A stretch of 64,000 nucleotides of DNA, taken from positions 186,001-250,000 of the forward strand of contig WHVD01000112.1 of NCBI GenBank assembly GCA_015178975.1, given 5' to 3'. Of this stretch, positions 33,980 to 45,120 are shown piece by piece (the first letter of the stretch is position 1; the number at the start of each line of letters is the position of its first letter). The notes below the pieces were generated by a model, which was not told where the DNA came from, made no database searches, and was given only the letters and a program-made list of their open reading frames with translations. Made by a program: the position numbers and the translations under genes. The stretch comes from Hysterangium stoloniferum (Eukaryota; Basidiomycota; Agaricomycetes; Hysterangiales; Hysterangiaceae).

Positions 33980-35230
33980 TGGTGGGTAGCAGTCTCACCT
34001 ACACTAGAAGGGTGCCTTGCTTTTATGCCGCCACCAGTCGGAGAGTTAATTCCATGAAGGTACAGCGTTATGGCCGTACTTACAAGGGATACACAGCATT
34101 TCATTCCTGCCTTCGTCCATAAGGTTCCCTCACCTTCCTTGAACCTTATAGCCTCCACCGTAATGAGGTCACTACTTCTTACACCTTCCACTGAAGGCTC
34201 GCACAGCATATAATAATGGTTCAGTCGATTGTCACATAGTATAGCATTTCTGAACGTCAGAGTTGAAAGCAAAACGGCTTTTCTGATATCGAGAAGTGAC
34301 ATTGCCATGTACCTTATAAATGCAGTCCAAAGCGATATCCAATGGTTGCTGCCTTCAAGTTGCCGCTGTCAGCCTCAGGCTTTGTCCAGAGAGATTGCAC
34401 ACTTCCCGTTTTTAATTTTTCAAACTTTCACCGAGGAGAAACCCGGGGTCAGTGATGACCTAGTCCCATTAATGGTAAGCAATGTGATTTTTTCATTCGC
34501 CCTCGCCATATCCTTGGTTGTGACGAATCCATCCGGGTGTGTATTAACACATTCTAAATATAATCTCGTCTCAGGCGACACTGACAGCTAGCCTTATTAT
34601 TATCTCTCTGTCTGAGTGGAATGTTTCGCCCCACGCTCACACGATTGATGCGTGGACATTGCTCTTCAAAGCGACGATGACAAGGTAGATCAAGCATTGT
34701 GACCCACCCGTAGTTTGACCTATTTCAGCTCTTGCGGTGTGTAAAGATTCGCCATGCTGGCTATGCTAATTTACATTCCCATTTTCTTCCATCTTTCTAC
34801 CCCCTTCGGTGCTTCCAATTCTACTGTGCCCTTGGAGCTCCACATAGGTCACCGTAGCAATCCCTCTTCGTTCCCACACGATAGCCATTCATCGCAGCCC
34901 TGGGTTTGTCACCACAATCGATCCTTCATTTTCTCGTTTGGCTAATTTGTCAGTCAAGGAATGGACGAGGTATCCTGAGTCTTAACATATTTCCGAGCTG
35001 ATAATCGGCTATTGTCGTCAAAAAATGGGCGGAACATGCGACGCTTGCCACGGCAATACATCATAGTGGCTCTCAGATAATCTCAAGTGCAGCAGGATAC
35101 CAAAAGGATTATGTCTTGGGAATACCATTTGGATCACTCTTGACGACAATTATAATTCGGTATGCTGGTACCGGACCGAAAACGACAGCAATTCCTTTGA
35201 AAGACAGTGGAAATGGTCGAACCCGGTCTC
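33980..35230 (-). pseudogene. Family M upstream blocks U2, U1, U0 and P of copy H
   Basis: U2 and its upstream join form one 139-residue frame (33889-34308: LLDIRKAVLLSTLTFRNAIL, then LCEPSVEGVRSSDLITVEAI). U1 is antisense to the plus ORF 34229-34591. U0 starts near 34885. P-related sequence reaches 35230. Most of this is duplicated at 36287-37152. Confidence 0.5.
34276..35157. repeat. Direct duplication, copy 1 of about 0.87 kb
   Basis: Nearly identical to 36287-37152: only scattered single-base differences and a 16-bp length difference near 35017-35035 were noticed. It spans U1, U0 and the sequence beyond. The edges coincide with loss of similarity on both sides (about 34276/36287 and 35157/37152). 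Confidence 0.85.
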
Positions 35231-36286
35231 AGAATGGTTCAGAAACACTCCAAGGATATTTGCTGCCGTGAGAAGTATATATATAGTCTTACAATATATT
35301 TAATTATTAGTCACAAAACACAAAGTCCTACAAAGCCAAAGGTATCGTCGACGCAATTCTCGTCAGCAATGAATTCCAGAGTTGCAATGAGCATAAGAAG
35401 TGATTGAATGAGCTTTCAACCCGACTCAAATGATGTAAGTTTATGTAACTATTAATGCCGCCAAAGCGAGCTGAAAAAAAAAGGAAACAGGAAAGATATT
35501 ATGAAAGGTGTGGCCACCGTGCAAAGGAAGGAACGAGGGGCAGAAACTAAATTCCCAAAACATTCAAGGTTGAACCGGTTCGTTAAGCTGCGCATTGTCC
35601 CTTAATGTGGAAGGACATAAACAAGAATGGTGGGGGGAGAGAGCTTGAGAGCTGTGGTACACGCAGATTCCAGGCCAGACGATCCAGCTATTAGTTCAGT
35701 ATAACCACAATTATTCCGTTGAGAGCCAACACCCGTGGTCAACATGGTCTCTAAGTGATTTGCGTCAGAAATGGACTGGGGAGGAGATCTCCTGCACAAA
35801 TGAAAGAAAATACTGGAAGAGAAAAGATGGTGAACATAGTGTATTAAGGACTCCACAAGCAAGGAAACCACCCAAGTTGATGTGAATGGAGAGCAGCACC
35901 GTGTTATCATTGAAGAAGGTTAGCAAAGCGAAGAAATTCACGACAGTGATTGCTATGTCGAAAATGAATATGACCCCCCAAGGATGTCATATTTATGTTT
36001 ATTCCTTCCACCACGATATTGAATGGGTTAAAGGCCCTTGTTTATTGCGAGGTTTTGGGCTATAAGATCGCTGACCTGGAGATTGAACATGGATTTTGAA
36101 GAGAAGAGTCGCGTGAACAAGAGAAATGTTGTCATGGATCAGTGATTATTCCTACTGTTCTTTGTTATTCTTCAATGGCTTCCTTCGTGTGAGCCTAGGC
36201 AAGTGACGTGGGAACTGAGGTGGCGGGGTTTCTTCGAGATTTGGTAGCGGTATTCCATATGATGGGATGGTCATTAATGAATTGGA
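35231..36286 (-). pseudogene. Family M subfamily 3: E3-end and E4 paralogue
   Basis: The minus frame 35602-35910 has VVSLLVESLIHYVHHLFSSS and then LIAGSSGLESACTTALKL. This parallels the E3 end (VVSSFIGPIVRYVHYILSSS) and E4 (LIAGSSEPESACTTVRSL) in the same order. Further down, 35600-35520 gives LTNRFNLECFGNLVSAPRSF and LCTVATPF. The region 35990-36286 is weakly related to 16960-17080. One of the most informative distant paralogues. Confidence 0.6.
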
Positions 36287-37152
36287 ACGGCTTTTCTGAT
36301 ATCAAGAAGTGACATTGCCATGTACCTTATAAATGCAGTCCAAAGCGATACCCAGTGGTTGCTGCCTTCAAGTTGCCGCTGTCAGCCTCAGGCTTTGTCC
36401 AGAGAGATTGCACACTTCCCGTTTTTAATTTTGCAAACTTTCACCGAGGAGAAACCTGGGGCCAGTGATGACTTAGTCCCATTAATGGTAAGCAATGTGA
36501 TTTTTTCATTCGCCCTCGCCATATCCTTGGTTGTGATGAATCCATCCGGGTGTGTATTAACACATTCTAAATGTAATATCGTCTCAGGCGCCACTGACAG
36601 CTAGCCTTATTATTATGTCTCTGTCTGAGTGGAATGTTTCGCCCCACGCTCACACGATTGATGCGTGGACATTGCTCTTCAAAGCGACGATGACAAGGTA
36701 GATCAAGCATTGTGACCCACCCGTAGTTTGACCTATTTCAGCTCTTGCGGTGTGTAAAGATTCGCCATGCTGGCTATGCTAATTTACATTCCCATTTTCT
36801 TCCATCTTTCTACCCCCTTCGGTGCTTCCAATTCTACTGTGCCCTTGGAGCTCCACATAGGTCACCGTAGCAATCCCTCTTCGTTCCCACACGATAGCCA
36901 TTCATCGCAGCCCTGGGTTTGTCACCACAATCGATCCTTCATTTTCTCGTTTTCGCTAATTTGTCAGTCAAGGAATGGACGAGGTATCCTGAGTCTTAAC
37001 ATACTTCCGAGCTAATAATCGGCTATTGTGGGCGGAACATGCGACGCTTGCCACGGCAATACGTCATAGTGGCTCTCAGATAATCTCAAGTGCAGCAGGA
37101 TAACAAAAGGATTATGTCTTGGGAATACCATTTGGATCACTCTTGACGACAA
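36287..37152. repeat. Direct duplication, copy 2 of about 0.87 kb
   Basis: Partner of 34276-35157 in the same orientation, start points about 2.0 kb apart. It carries the U1 and U0 blocks (minus strand) again. It is fused at 37153 to a long-form U1 from another copy. Confidence 0.85.
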
Positions 37153-37770
37153 TTATACTTCGGTACGCGGGCTGCCTGTCACAACCTTCAACGAGGAGAA
37201 ACCCAAGGCAAGTGATGGTCTAGTCGGGTTGATGGCAAGCAACGTCATTTCATCCTTCACCCTTGACATATCAATCGGCTTGAATTTTGTGCAACGTCTG
37301 CGCAAACCAAATGGTGACACAAGAACAAATTTCTCATGGTAGATTTTCTTGAGGTACATAAAGGCCCGACTTGGAATTATTTTGATTATGGCATGTCCAT
37401 CAGAATTTGTATTGACAAATTGTACATACAATCGCGTGTCAAGTCATACTTACCCACAAAAGGCTCTATTATTCCCTGTATGGCTGAATGGAATTGATTC
37501 TTTTATACTGCGATGATCACGTAGGTCAATGGTTGTGACCCACCTGTAGCTTGAACTATTGCAGGCGGAGTTCTTCCAATATCTAAAGATTCACCATGCC
37601 TAGCTGCACTTACACGTGCCCTTTTCTGTGATCGCACCTGCGCCTTCTTCTGCCCACTCCACTTTGAAGCTTCACAAACATGGCCTTATCAGTCCCTCTT
37701 CTCTCACACGATGGTCATTCATCGTAGGTCTCAGTTTGTCGCCCCCAATCCATCCTTCATTCACCGAGAA
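37153..37770 (-). pseudogene. Family M U1 long form and U0
   Basis: U1 (37153-37431) reads VQFVNTNSDGHAIIKIIPSR, then RVKDEMTLLAINPTRPSLAL. U0 follows upstream to about 37740 and includes IGRTPPAIVQATGGSQ and NQFHSAIQGIIEP. It matches 10927-11539 closely, including the extra residues that the short U1 form lacks. Confidence 0.5.
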
Positions 37771-38492
37771 AAGCCCTAGCTCCAAAATATTTTAGAATCT
37801 TCAGTATCAGTAGACACCAGGATAACCGCCCTTTCCAAAAAAATCAGGATCCTTAGTAGAGCCTTATTTCATATAAACTTCAACAATCCTTATAATAGTT
37901 GAAATTGGTTAGGGATCTTCTGAGGATCCAAAAGTTCGTTGAATTCTAAACACTGCAATCACATATTAGATGCTTGACCGATTTTAACGTCACGGACTCA
38001 GCGCAGAGCTCCAATTTGAATGAGAAATGATTGTACGTGCTCTGAAATTGCCACAAACTATGCAGGTTTATTCGACTTTTATTCGCCCTCCAAAGCGAAT
38101 TTAAAAAGGGGGAATTATGAGATCCTCCTGTTAGTTTGTTCCAAGTATGTAGGCGTTATCTGAGTAGAAATCGTGTCAATTTATGGAGCAGGACATTCAC
38201 CAGGTCAAACAACGCCTTTCCAAGAACTAATATTCAAGAGACCCATGGATCTCGTCCATGAGTTCTTTAATATTAGATCAAATCAAATGGCTTTTTCGCT
38301 ACTACTCAAAATAAAACAATTCAAACATGACAATTGGTGGGATAAACTCCAGTGAACATAAATGGAAGTAGTAGGGGAAATGTTGGGATAGAGAGTACAA
38401 TAAATTGTCGTGGCGCGTAGTGTCACATTAGCGAGTGAAACATTGAAACACAGAGATTTTTCGGGGGCTTAGCTTCTACACGCGGCGGGTCG
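37771..38492 (-). repeat. Family M C-like and D blocks
   Basis: 37900-38170 is a close relative of 43540-43800. From 38210 to 38490 the sequence matches D (for example 17990-18200). A short unassigned stretch lies at 37771-37900. It is truncated at about 38523 by the copia fossil. Confidence 0.55.
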
Positions 38493-38951
38493 TCATGAGT
38501 GTTGTATTCCCCAGCTCTGAGTTGATAAGTGATCCCATCTCGTTATGTCGGCACCATCTATGTGTCTAATAGATCGTAGCATGTTTTCAGCATTAAGGCG
38601 ACCAATGTCGGAAACGGCATTGTTTGTCGTGGTGAGTGCGGCCCAAGCTTCTGCTGCGGTTTGTGATGATTTTATTCTGAGGCCAAGAGGGTTTTTGATG
38701 TTGAGGGAGATCATACTTTTCGCGTAGGCATCACGTTGTGCCCATTCATCTGTGGTGGGTGTCATAGACCCCCAATAATTTGTCGTGATTTGCATCGTCG
38801 AGGCTTGGGGTTTTGTAATATCTCCACAAAGGTAACCGTGCACTCCACGGGCATTTGCTGCAGATAAAATCGTTTCTTTCCATGAGTACCATTGGCTTCC
38901 ATCAAAACGGTCATCAGATGGGAGCTGGAAAAGTGCCAGGTGTGTAGACAT
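38493..38951 (-). mobile_element. Ty1/copia gag fossil
   Basis: The minus ORF begins MSTHLALFQLPSDDRFDGSQ and contains WYSWKETILSAANARGVHGY and LNIKNPLGLRIKSSQTAAEA. This is the N-terminal gag of the UBN2/DUF4219 type used by fungal and plant copia elements. Only the 5' part remains, and it is broken off before the zinc knuckle and pol. Its LTR lies upstream at 39.1-39.6 kb. Confidence 0.8.
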
Positions 38952-39084
38952 ATTCAGGGTTCAGGTGCAACTAGTACAAACTTCGGGTCAGGGTTTTAGC
39001 ATTTCAGTGCGACACAGCAATTCGATATAACTGTATATGTCGGCTTTCGATTTGGATTTGGTTAGGTTCAGCAACGTGGGGCGG

Positions 39085-39639
39085 GGCCCATAGCCTATAA
39101 CAAATATAGTATCTCAGTCGACGCGCAGCGTGAATCGACTCTGTTGTACGAAGTACCTATAACAAATATAGTATCTACCATGGAGATAATAATGTGTCAG
39201 TACTGTTGGCAGTATAATGTATATGGGGGTAACATACCTCAGTCGATGCACAGCGTGAATCAACTGAGGTATAATGTAGTAACCTTGATGGTTCTTATAC
39301 AAAGTTTAAGGGTGGAAAATTGAGAGGTGAATAATATCGGAGAAATATAATGGGTGATCGGGAAATGGTTGGTAGCCCTGTGGTATATTGTCACAGTCTT
39401 TGTTGCTCTTGTGATCATGAGCATGCAATAGCCCCTTGTGAGCATGCAATAGCCCCTTGTGAGCATGCAATAGCCCCTTGTGAGCATGCAATAGCCCCTT
39501 GTGAGCATGCAATAGCCCCTTGTGAGCATGCAATAGCCCCTTGTGAGCATGCAATAGCCCCTTGTGAGCATGCAATAGCCCCTTACTACAACATTGTGTA
39601 AGTTTAACTTGAGCTTGGGCGCACGAGTCTATTTCAACA
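39085..39639 (-). mobile_element. Probable 5' LTR of the copia fossil, with minisatellite
   Basis: On the minus strand it begins TGTTGAAATAGACTCGTGCG at 39639, matching the first part of the solo LTR at 363-715. It includes hairpins with CCTCAGTCGA and CAACTGAGG arms (39237-39269) like those of the solo LTR. The inner end near 39085-39142 is uncertain. Leader sequence then runs to gag at 38951. Confidence 0.6.
39419..39586. repeat. 21-bp minisatellite, eight units
   Basis: Eight tandem copies of a 21-bp unit containing GAGCATGCAATAGCCCC; seven are identical and the eighth differs only at its end. It lies inside the copia-type LTR. Its length divides by three, so frames stay open through it, but no gene is implied. 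Confidence 0.97.
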
Positions 39640-39640
39640 T

Positions 39641-39790
39641 TGTTGGATTTTGGGAATCTGATATGCGAGCAACAAGGAGCACGGACCACACGCCTATATT
39701 AGTAAGCAGTTACTAGGCGTATACATATAAGGACGATACATGTATTGTAGTCCTCATCCGTTGTAACGAGACTCACTTCGTATTCCAACA
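39641..39790. mobile_element. Short LTR-like insert
   Basis: 150 bp from TGTTGGATTTTG to CGTATTCCAACA with TG and CA ends. The 5-bp flanks are AACAT and ATCAT, one mismatch. It is followed on the right by a family M E3 fragment (39791-39830, starting ATCATAAACATCGCCCGTTC). Confidence 0.5.
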
Positions 39791-40345
39791 ATCATAAACA
39801 TCGCCCGTTCTCTATCAGAATTTCATTTTGTAATAAGCGAAGATAAGGCATCGGCCACCGCCGTGGCACTCCACGTTCGGAATTTCAGGCCCTCCGCCGG
39901 AGTATGTCTGTTAGCGGTGGCTCAACAAAATCATCGTAATGAAAAAGGCATTACGCTACATAACGAGAGGTGTTGAAGGGAATATTGATGGTATTTCACA
40001 CGAGATATGTTTGGATGAATCAAAATCCCTTGGTAAGGTTGGAGACGGGGAGGCACCATGGGGAAGGTTTTGAGTAGAGTCTTCGCAGCCTGGAGTTGAT
40101 TGGCCTTTGCCGATAGAGCCGATCGATTTCCAGGTGACATTTAAAAATGACATTTTGGATGCCAGCAGGTATAGATGGTGGGCAGCAGTAATTGGAAGTT
40201 TAAGCCGAAGATGACACAGAATAGTGTTGTACCAGCGTTGATTCTACGTGAAGTATAGAAGTGGGCAACGACTTGCTGACCTTCTTGTACAACGAGCCTG
40301 ACACAGAGGTAAATGAAATTCGCTGTCGTTGTTGGACTGTAGGAG
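39791..40345. other. E3 remnant, then unassigned sequence
   Basis: The first 40 bases are an E3 scrap. From about 39835 to 40345 I see no clear repeat or gene; two overlapping minus ORFs (39931-40153) are short and have no recognisable content. Confidence 0.35.
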
Positions 40346-42170
40346 ATGTTGAAGGTGCGTTTTATAGACCATTTGAAGCCATCTTGGAACTGTATGGAAT
40401 CAATGCGTGCAGCTTGCAGCCCTCGCGGCGATGGTGAAAAAGTGACTGTATGGGCACTTATGTTGTCTCGACCTATGGCAGCTGTATGGTCAATATTTCA
40501 ATGGAAGAGAAGTATTTTAAGGAATTCACCCATCACAGTGGCTCGCGCGGTATGACGTCCCTCGGATGATTCCTGTCAATTGAACACTGACCTAAATGTA
40601 AGATGAGCCTGAATGAGATCGAAATTGTTACGGTGGAGGCCTTTTTCAGACTTTCACCGCTTCTTTATTTAAAATCAGTGTCGTTCATTATTCGGATGTT
40701 AGTCTAGGCACAGCTAGTTCCCCCAAATGCATTCAACATATGTATGGGGACAACTGCAGAGCCTGGGGCGATAATGCAAAGCGACTATATGGGTTCTTAC
40801 ATCGGCTCAAATCATATATCGACATAACATCTGCAACCCCGGCTGTAAAGTGAAGTGAATAACGGGCGACGCTATTGGGCTCCTCCTGGTTTGGTATATC
40901 TGTGTCGCCGTGATAAAAGAGAAATTATGAGGAAGTGTATCCAATCGATGGTTAAGACCTTTGTCAGAGCAAGCATGTTGCTGCAACACTAATATGGTGG
41001 TTTAATTAGATCCTGCCGATACACCAGTGGAAGGTGTGGCGATAGTCGAGTTTATTGTAGACAATGTGATTTCTTCATTCACCCTTTCCATATCAAGTAG
41101 CTTGAAATTTTTGAAACGTATGAGGAAGGAAAACAAAAATACCAGAGTTCTCACGTGGATTTAATTGTGTTAAAATCAGTTCTCGAAGGTGATAAGCCTC
41201 ATAAGGAAAGATTCATATAATGCCCGTTTCATCTCTGTGTCTCGTAGGAGGCAAACGGATGGCGAAATTACAAGAAACCTATAATACGTTTCTGCGCCCG
41301 GGGAACAATAGCGCTGTGGCAAGAAAGGATTATCCTAAAATCAAAGAACAATGGGGCGCCACATTGCCGGTGTAGAACCTTGTACATTCTCACACAGCCC
41401 TCATTGTATGTGCTCTGAAATTCCCTCAAGCTATGCATGTTTATGCAATGGTTAATTGTCCTCCAAAGCGAACTTAAGCAGGGCAAATGACGAGATCCTC
41501 CTCTTACTTTGTTCCAAGTATGCCGGTGATATATGATTAAAGATCGTGTCAAATTATGGAGCACGATGTTCACCAGATAAAACCGCGTATTTATAACCCT
41601 TATATGGAGTTCTAATGAGATGCTATTCATCCATCGGTGAAAGGCGTGGCCACCACCAAAAGGAAGGGGAGGCCGAGGGACACTAAATGTTCAAGACACT
41701 CAATGGTTAACCGGTTGATGATGCGCTGTGCTTTGTGTCTGGATGTCATTATTTGTAAGGGGACAAACAAGAATTGCGACAGTATTTAGATCGTGAGTTG
41801 CGTTGCACGCGACTTCCGGGTCAGAAGATCCAGATATTATTGACTGCAGCGCAATGGCAATTGATTTTACACATCAACTGCCCCCAATATGGACTCATTT
41901 GAGTCAGAATTAGTGATGAGTTAATTTCATGTCCAGCGAATATATCCCGTATGTATGACATCATCGAGTAGAACCTGCGGAGCTCGCGGCGATGGTGAAA
42001 GGTAACTGGTAACTGTGTGCGCTCTTAAACTGGATGAACATATGTCAACAACGCGATGGTAAGCTTACCAATCCGGCTATAAAGCGTATCAAACGCAGGG
42101 GAACGCTAGTAAGTTCCTCGTGGTTTGGTTGAGTGGGCATTACCCAATAAAAATGTTCATAAATTGTTGA
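40346..42170 (-). pseudogene. Family M block C, U1-like scrap and subfamily 3 E4 paralogue
   Basis: 40380-41040 is a C block (subunits near 40410 and 40760). 41040-41140 gives a U1 relic on the minus strand (RVNEEITLSTIN). 41268-41630 (-) is a 120-residue frame with INMHSLREFQSTYNEGC, related to C-like stretches near 22200 and 38070. 41640-41760 (-) gives LTIECLEHLVSLGLPFLLVV, an E4 relative. 41940-42170 is another C subunit. Strongly diverged. Confidence 0.45.
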
Positions 42171-42239
42171 AGGTATACGATATATATGTGTAGACCAAGT
42201 TACATTCAGATCAAAACCGTAAAGTGCCGTATAGCCCAG

Positions 42240-42600
42240 GGCCAGGTGATATCATGGAGGTATTGGGAGAGAGGTTGGGAGTATTGGGAGAGACATTGGA
42301 GGTATTGGCAGGAGAATGAGGGGTATATGGAGAGAGAGATGGGAGGCATTGGAAGAGATATTGGGGCATTTGGAGAGTGATTGAGACGGGAGTATTGGGA
42401 GGGAGATGGAGGAAAATATATCAAAGAGTTGGACAGAGGGATTAGGTTTGGGATTGAGTTGAATTATTCCCCAACTCTCTCCAATTCTCCCAATCTCCCT
42501 GATCCCCCCATTCCCCCCATTCCCCCCAATTCCCAATTCCCCTACTTCCCAATCCCCCCAATTCCCATAAAGGCTTTACTCTATGTATTTGCTTAAATAT
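42240..42600. repeat. G-rich then C-rich low-complexity fold-back block
   Basis: Repeats of ATTGGGAG on the left (42255-42420) are mirrored by CTCCCAAT and CCCCCAATTCCC on the right (42470-42565), so one strand could fold back on itself. A second, similar block at 46240-46500 also stands directly before a 70-bp satellite array. The function is unknown. Confidence 0.75.
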
Positions 42601-42609
42601 CTCCGGATA

Positions 42610-43330
42610 AGCTGTATAGGTCAATCTTATAAATCTCAACACTGTGTAGATCATCCTCTGGAATCTGAATATTTACTCTGAGTGACTGCCCCGATATATG
42701 TACTGGCTCATCCATCAGTTAATTCACAAAATCACAAGATGGTATATTGACATGTAGTATGTGAGCACCTCTCTAATCTGCATATCATGTGTTGTGTGTC
42801 TTCTCAAAGAATCTCAAGAATCCCTTCTGGGTGAAGCAGTCCCAAATCTGAATATCATGCACTGTGTCTCTCTTAGAAAATTCAATAATCACCACTGTGT
42901 GATCATATATATTTTCTGCATAGTGTGTACTATGTATTCACCCTAGGAATCTTGAGAATCACCTCAGTGTAGGCACCCATATAATCTGTATATCATGTTC
43001 TGTGTCTGTACATTAAGAATCTCAAGAAGTACCTTTGGTGAATACCCCTATAATCTGTATATCACTTGCTGTGTATCTACCCTAAAAACCTCAAAAGTCA
43101 CTTCTGTGTGAGCACATCCATTTTCCGCATAGCATGTAGGATGTATCTACCCCAGGAACCTTAAGAATTACTTCAGTGTGGGCACCCATATAGTCTGTAT
43201 TAGATATGTATCCTAGGAATCTTAAAAATTACCTCTGTGTGAACCCTGCTATAATCTGCATATCATATGTTGTGTATCTACCCTAAGAAACTCAGAAATC
43301 ACATCTGAGTGAGCTCCCTATATACTTAAT
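42610..43330. repeat. 70-bp satellite array 1
   Basis: About ten diverged units of roughly 70 bp, each containing words such as CTGTGTGAGCAC, ATAATCTGCATATCATG and CTGTGTATCTACCCTA. The same unit forms arrays at 46510-47070 and 58800-59060. No transcription signal or gene is evident. Confidence 0.85.
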
Positions 43331-44408
43331 AGACCAGCTAACCTTGGTGTGCATTACACACTCTCACCCAGGTCCCAGCCCAATCAGCATGAGACTCCTC
43401 TAATGTAGATGCAGCGACACTACTCTTTAGTCTGTAATTGTTACAACCATATCCATCTTTGCAACAGTCTTCCAAGCTCCTCCCTTAGCAGACTGCAATT
43501 CATTTCAATGAAGCTTCTGAAGTAGTCCAACCCATGTTAGGGATCTTCTCATGATCCCAAACGTTCGTTGAATTCTAAACCCTGCAATCACATATTAGAT
43601 GTTTAACTGATTTTAACGTCACGGACTCAGCGCAGAGCTCCAATTTGAATAAGAAGTGATTGTACATGCTCTGAAATTGCCACAAACTATGCAGGTTTAT
43701 TCAACTTTTATTCGCCCTCCAAAGCAAATTTAAAAAGAAGGAATTATGTGATCTTCCTGTTAGTTTATTCCAAGTATGTAGGTGTTATCTGAATAGAAAC
43801 CGTGTCAAGCTATGGAACAGGACATTCTCCAGGTCAAACAACATCTTTCCAAGGCTGATATGGAGTTCGAAGAAGATGTTGCTGCTACACCAGGGAAACA
43901 TGTTCCCACCACAGAAAGAAAGGAAAGAGCGGTGGAAACTAAATTTTCAAGACATCATGGCTGAACTGCTTGTTGATGGGCTATACATTATGTCTTCATG
44001 TCTTCATCTGCAAGGAGACAAACAAAAATTGGGACCAAGTAGTATAGTATTTCTAGCATTCTTGGATGTTGAAATCAAGACGGCTTTTCTGATATCGGGA
44101 AGTGACATTGCCTATGTATATTATAAATGAAGTCTAGAGCAATGCCGACCGGTTGCTGCCTTCAAGTTCACAGTGGTACACGCGAGTCCAGGGTGGAAAG
44201 ATCCAGCTATCAGGGTCAGAGTGACCCCAATTATTTTCTTCGCCGTATAATGTAGCAACTCTGTTCAATATGACGATGGCAAGGTATATTAAGTATTATG
44301 AAGTACTGTGAGTCTTTGCCAATGTGAGTGTCTCCTTGGCTAGCACCATTATGGTGACTAACTCACCAGCCTTATTTTTGAAAAGACGGCCTGGAAGCCT
44401 CATAGTTA
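43331..44408 (-). repeat. Family M relics: C-like, subfamily 3 E4 and N
   Basis: After about 200 bp of unassigned sequence, 43540-43800 matches 37900-38170. 43870-44050 (-) is an E4 subfamily 3 relic close to 21890-22060. 44050-44400 matches N (for example 17660-17830) up to CATAGTTA, where the Tc1 element begins. Confidence 0.55.
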
Positions 44409-45120
44409 CAGTGGGTCAAGAAACTGCCCCAATGTTTGTGCATTTTAGAAAGATTGATATTGTGTGAAGGAATGATATCAGCAAAAATTCTGAAAAATTC
44501 ACATGATATACTAGAACATGTTGGCTATCTACCAACATAAGAAATCGTGTGATTCCGATCAAAACTCATTGCTCATTAAATCAAACAAAATAATCACTCA
44601 TTGGGGCAGTTTTTTGACTCTCTATTATTTTACAATCTAATACTTTGTATGACCCCCCTTTGCCTTTAAAACTGCCTGTATCCTCCTAGGCATGCTTTCT
44701 ATTAGCTTCTGGCATGTCTCTGGTGGTATTTCAGTCCACTCCTTTGCCACCCTGTCCCATAATTCATGTACTCCTTTGGGTGGTATGTCATTTTGTTGGA
44801 GTTTGGCCTTGAGGTGTTGCCAGAGGTGTTCAATGGGATTTAGATCAGGGGATTGGGCAGGCCACTTCATGGGAATTATGTTATTGTCAGAAAACCACTG
44901 GTCTGCCTTTTTTGAGGTATGTTTTGGATCATTGTCTTGTTGGAAGTACCAGTTATCCTCAGCCATCTCCAAACTTTCAATGCTCTCCTCCACTCCCTCC
45001 TCCGAAATCTCACAATACTGCACTGCATCCATGTTCCCCTGCATCTCTATCAGCTTCCCAACCCCATTCCGGCCCATCAACCCCAAATCATCAAGTTATT
45101 CCCCCCCCTATTTATTCTCT
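44409..45120 (-). mobile_element. Tc1/mariner transposon, 3' part
   Basis: The minus ORF 44637-45086 encodes the catalytic C-terminal half of a Tc1-type DDE transposase: WYFQQDNDPKHTSKKADQWF (second Asp region), then PAQSPDLNPIEHLWQHLKAK with the final acidic residue. The 3' end begins CAGTGGGTCAAGAAACTGCC at a TA; the unoccupied site is visible near 17840. The first catalytic Asp, the DNA-binding domain and the other end are missing, so it cannot move by itself. Confidence 0.9.

Noticed and set aside
39419-39586. CRISPR array
   Set aside because: Units are contiguous 21-bp repeats without spacers, in a eukaryotic LTR context; it is a minisatellite.
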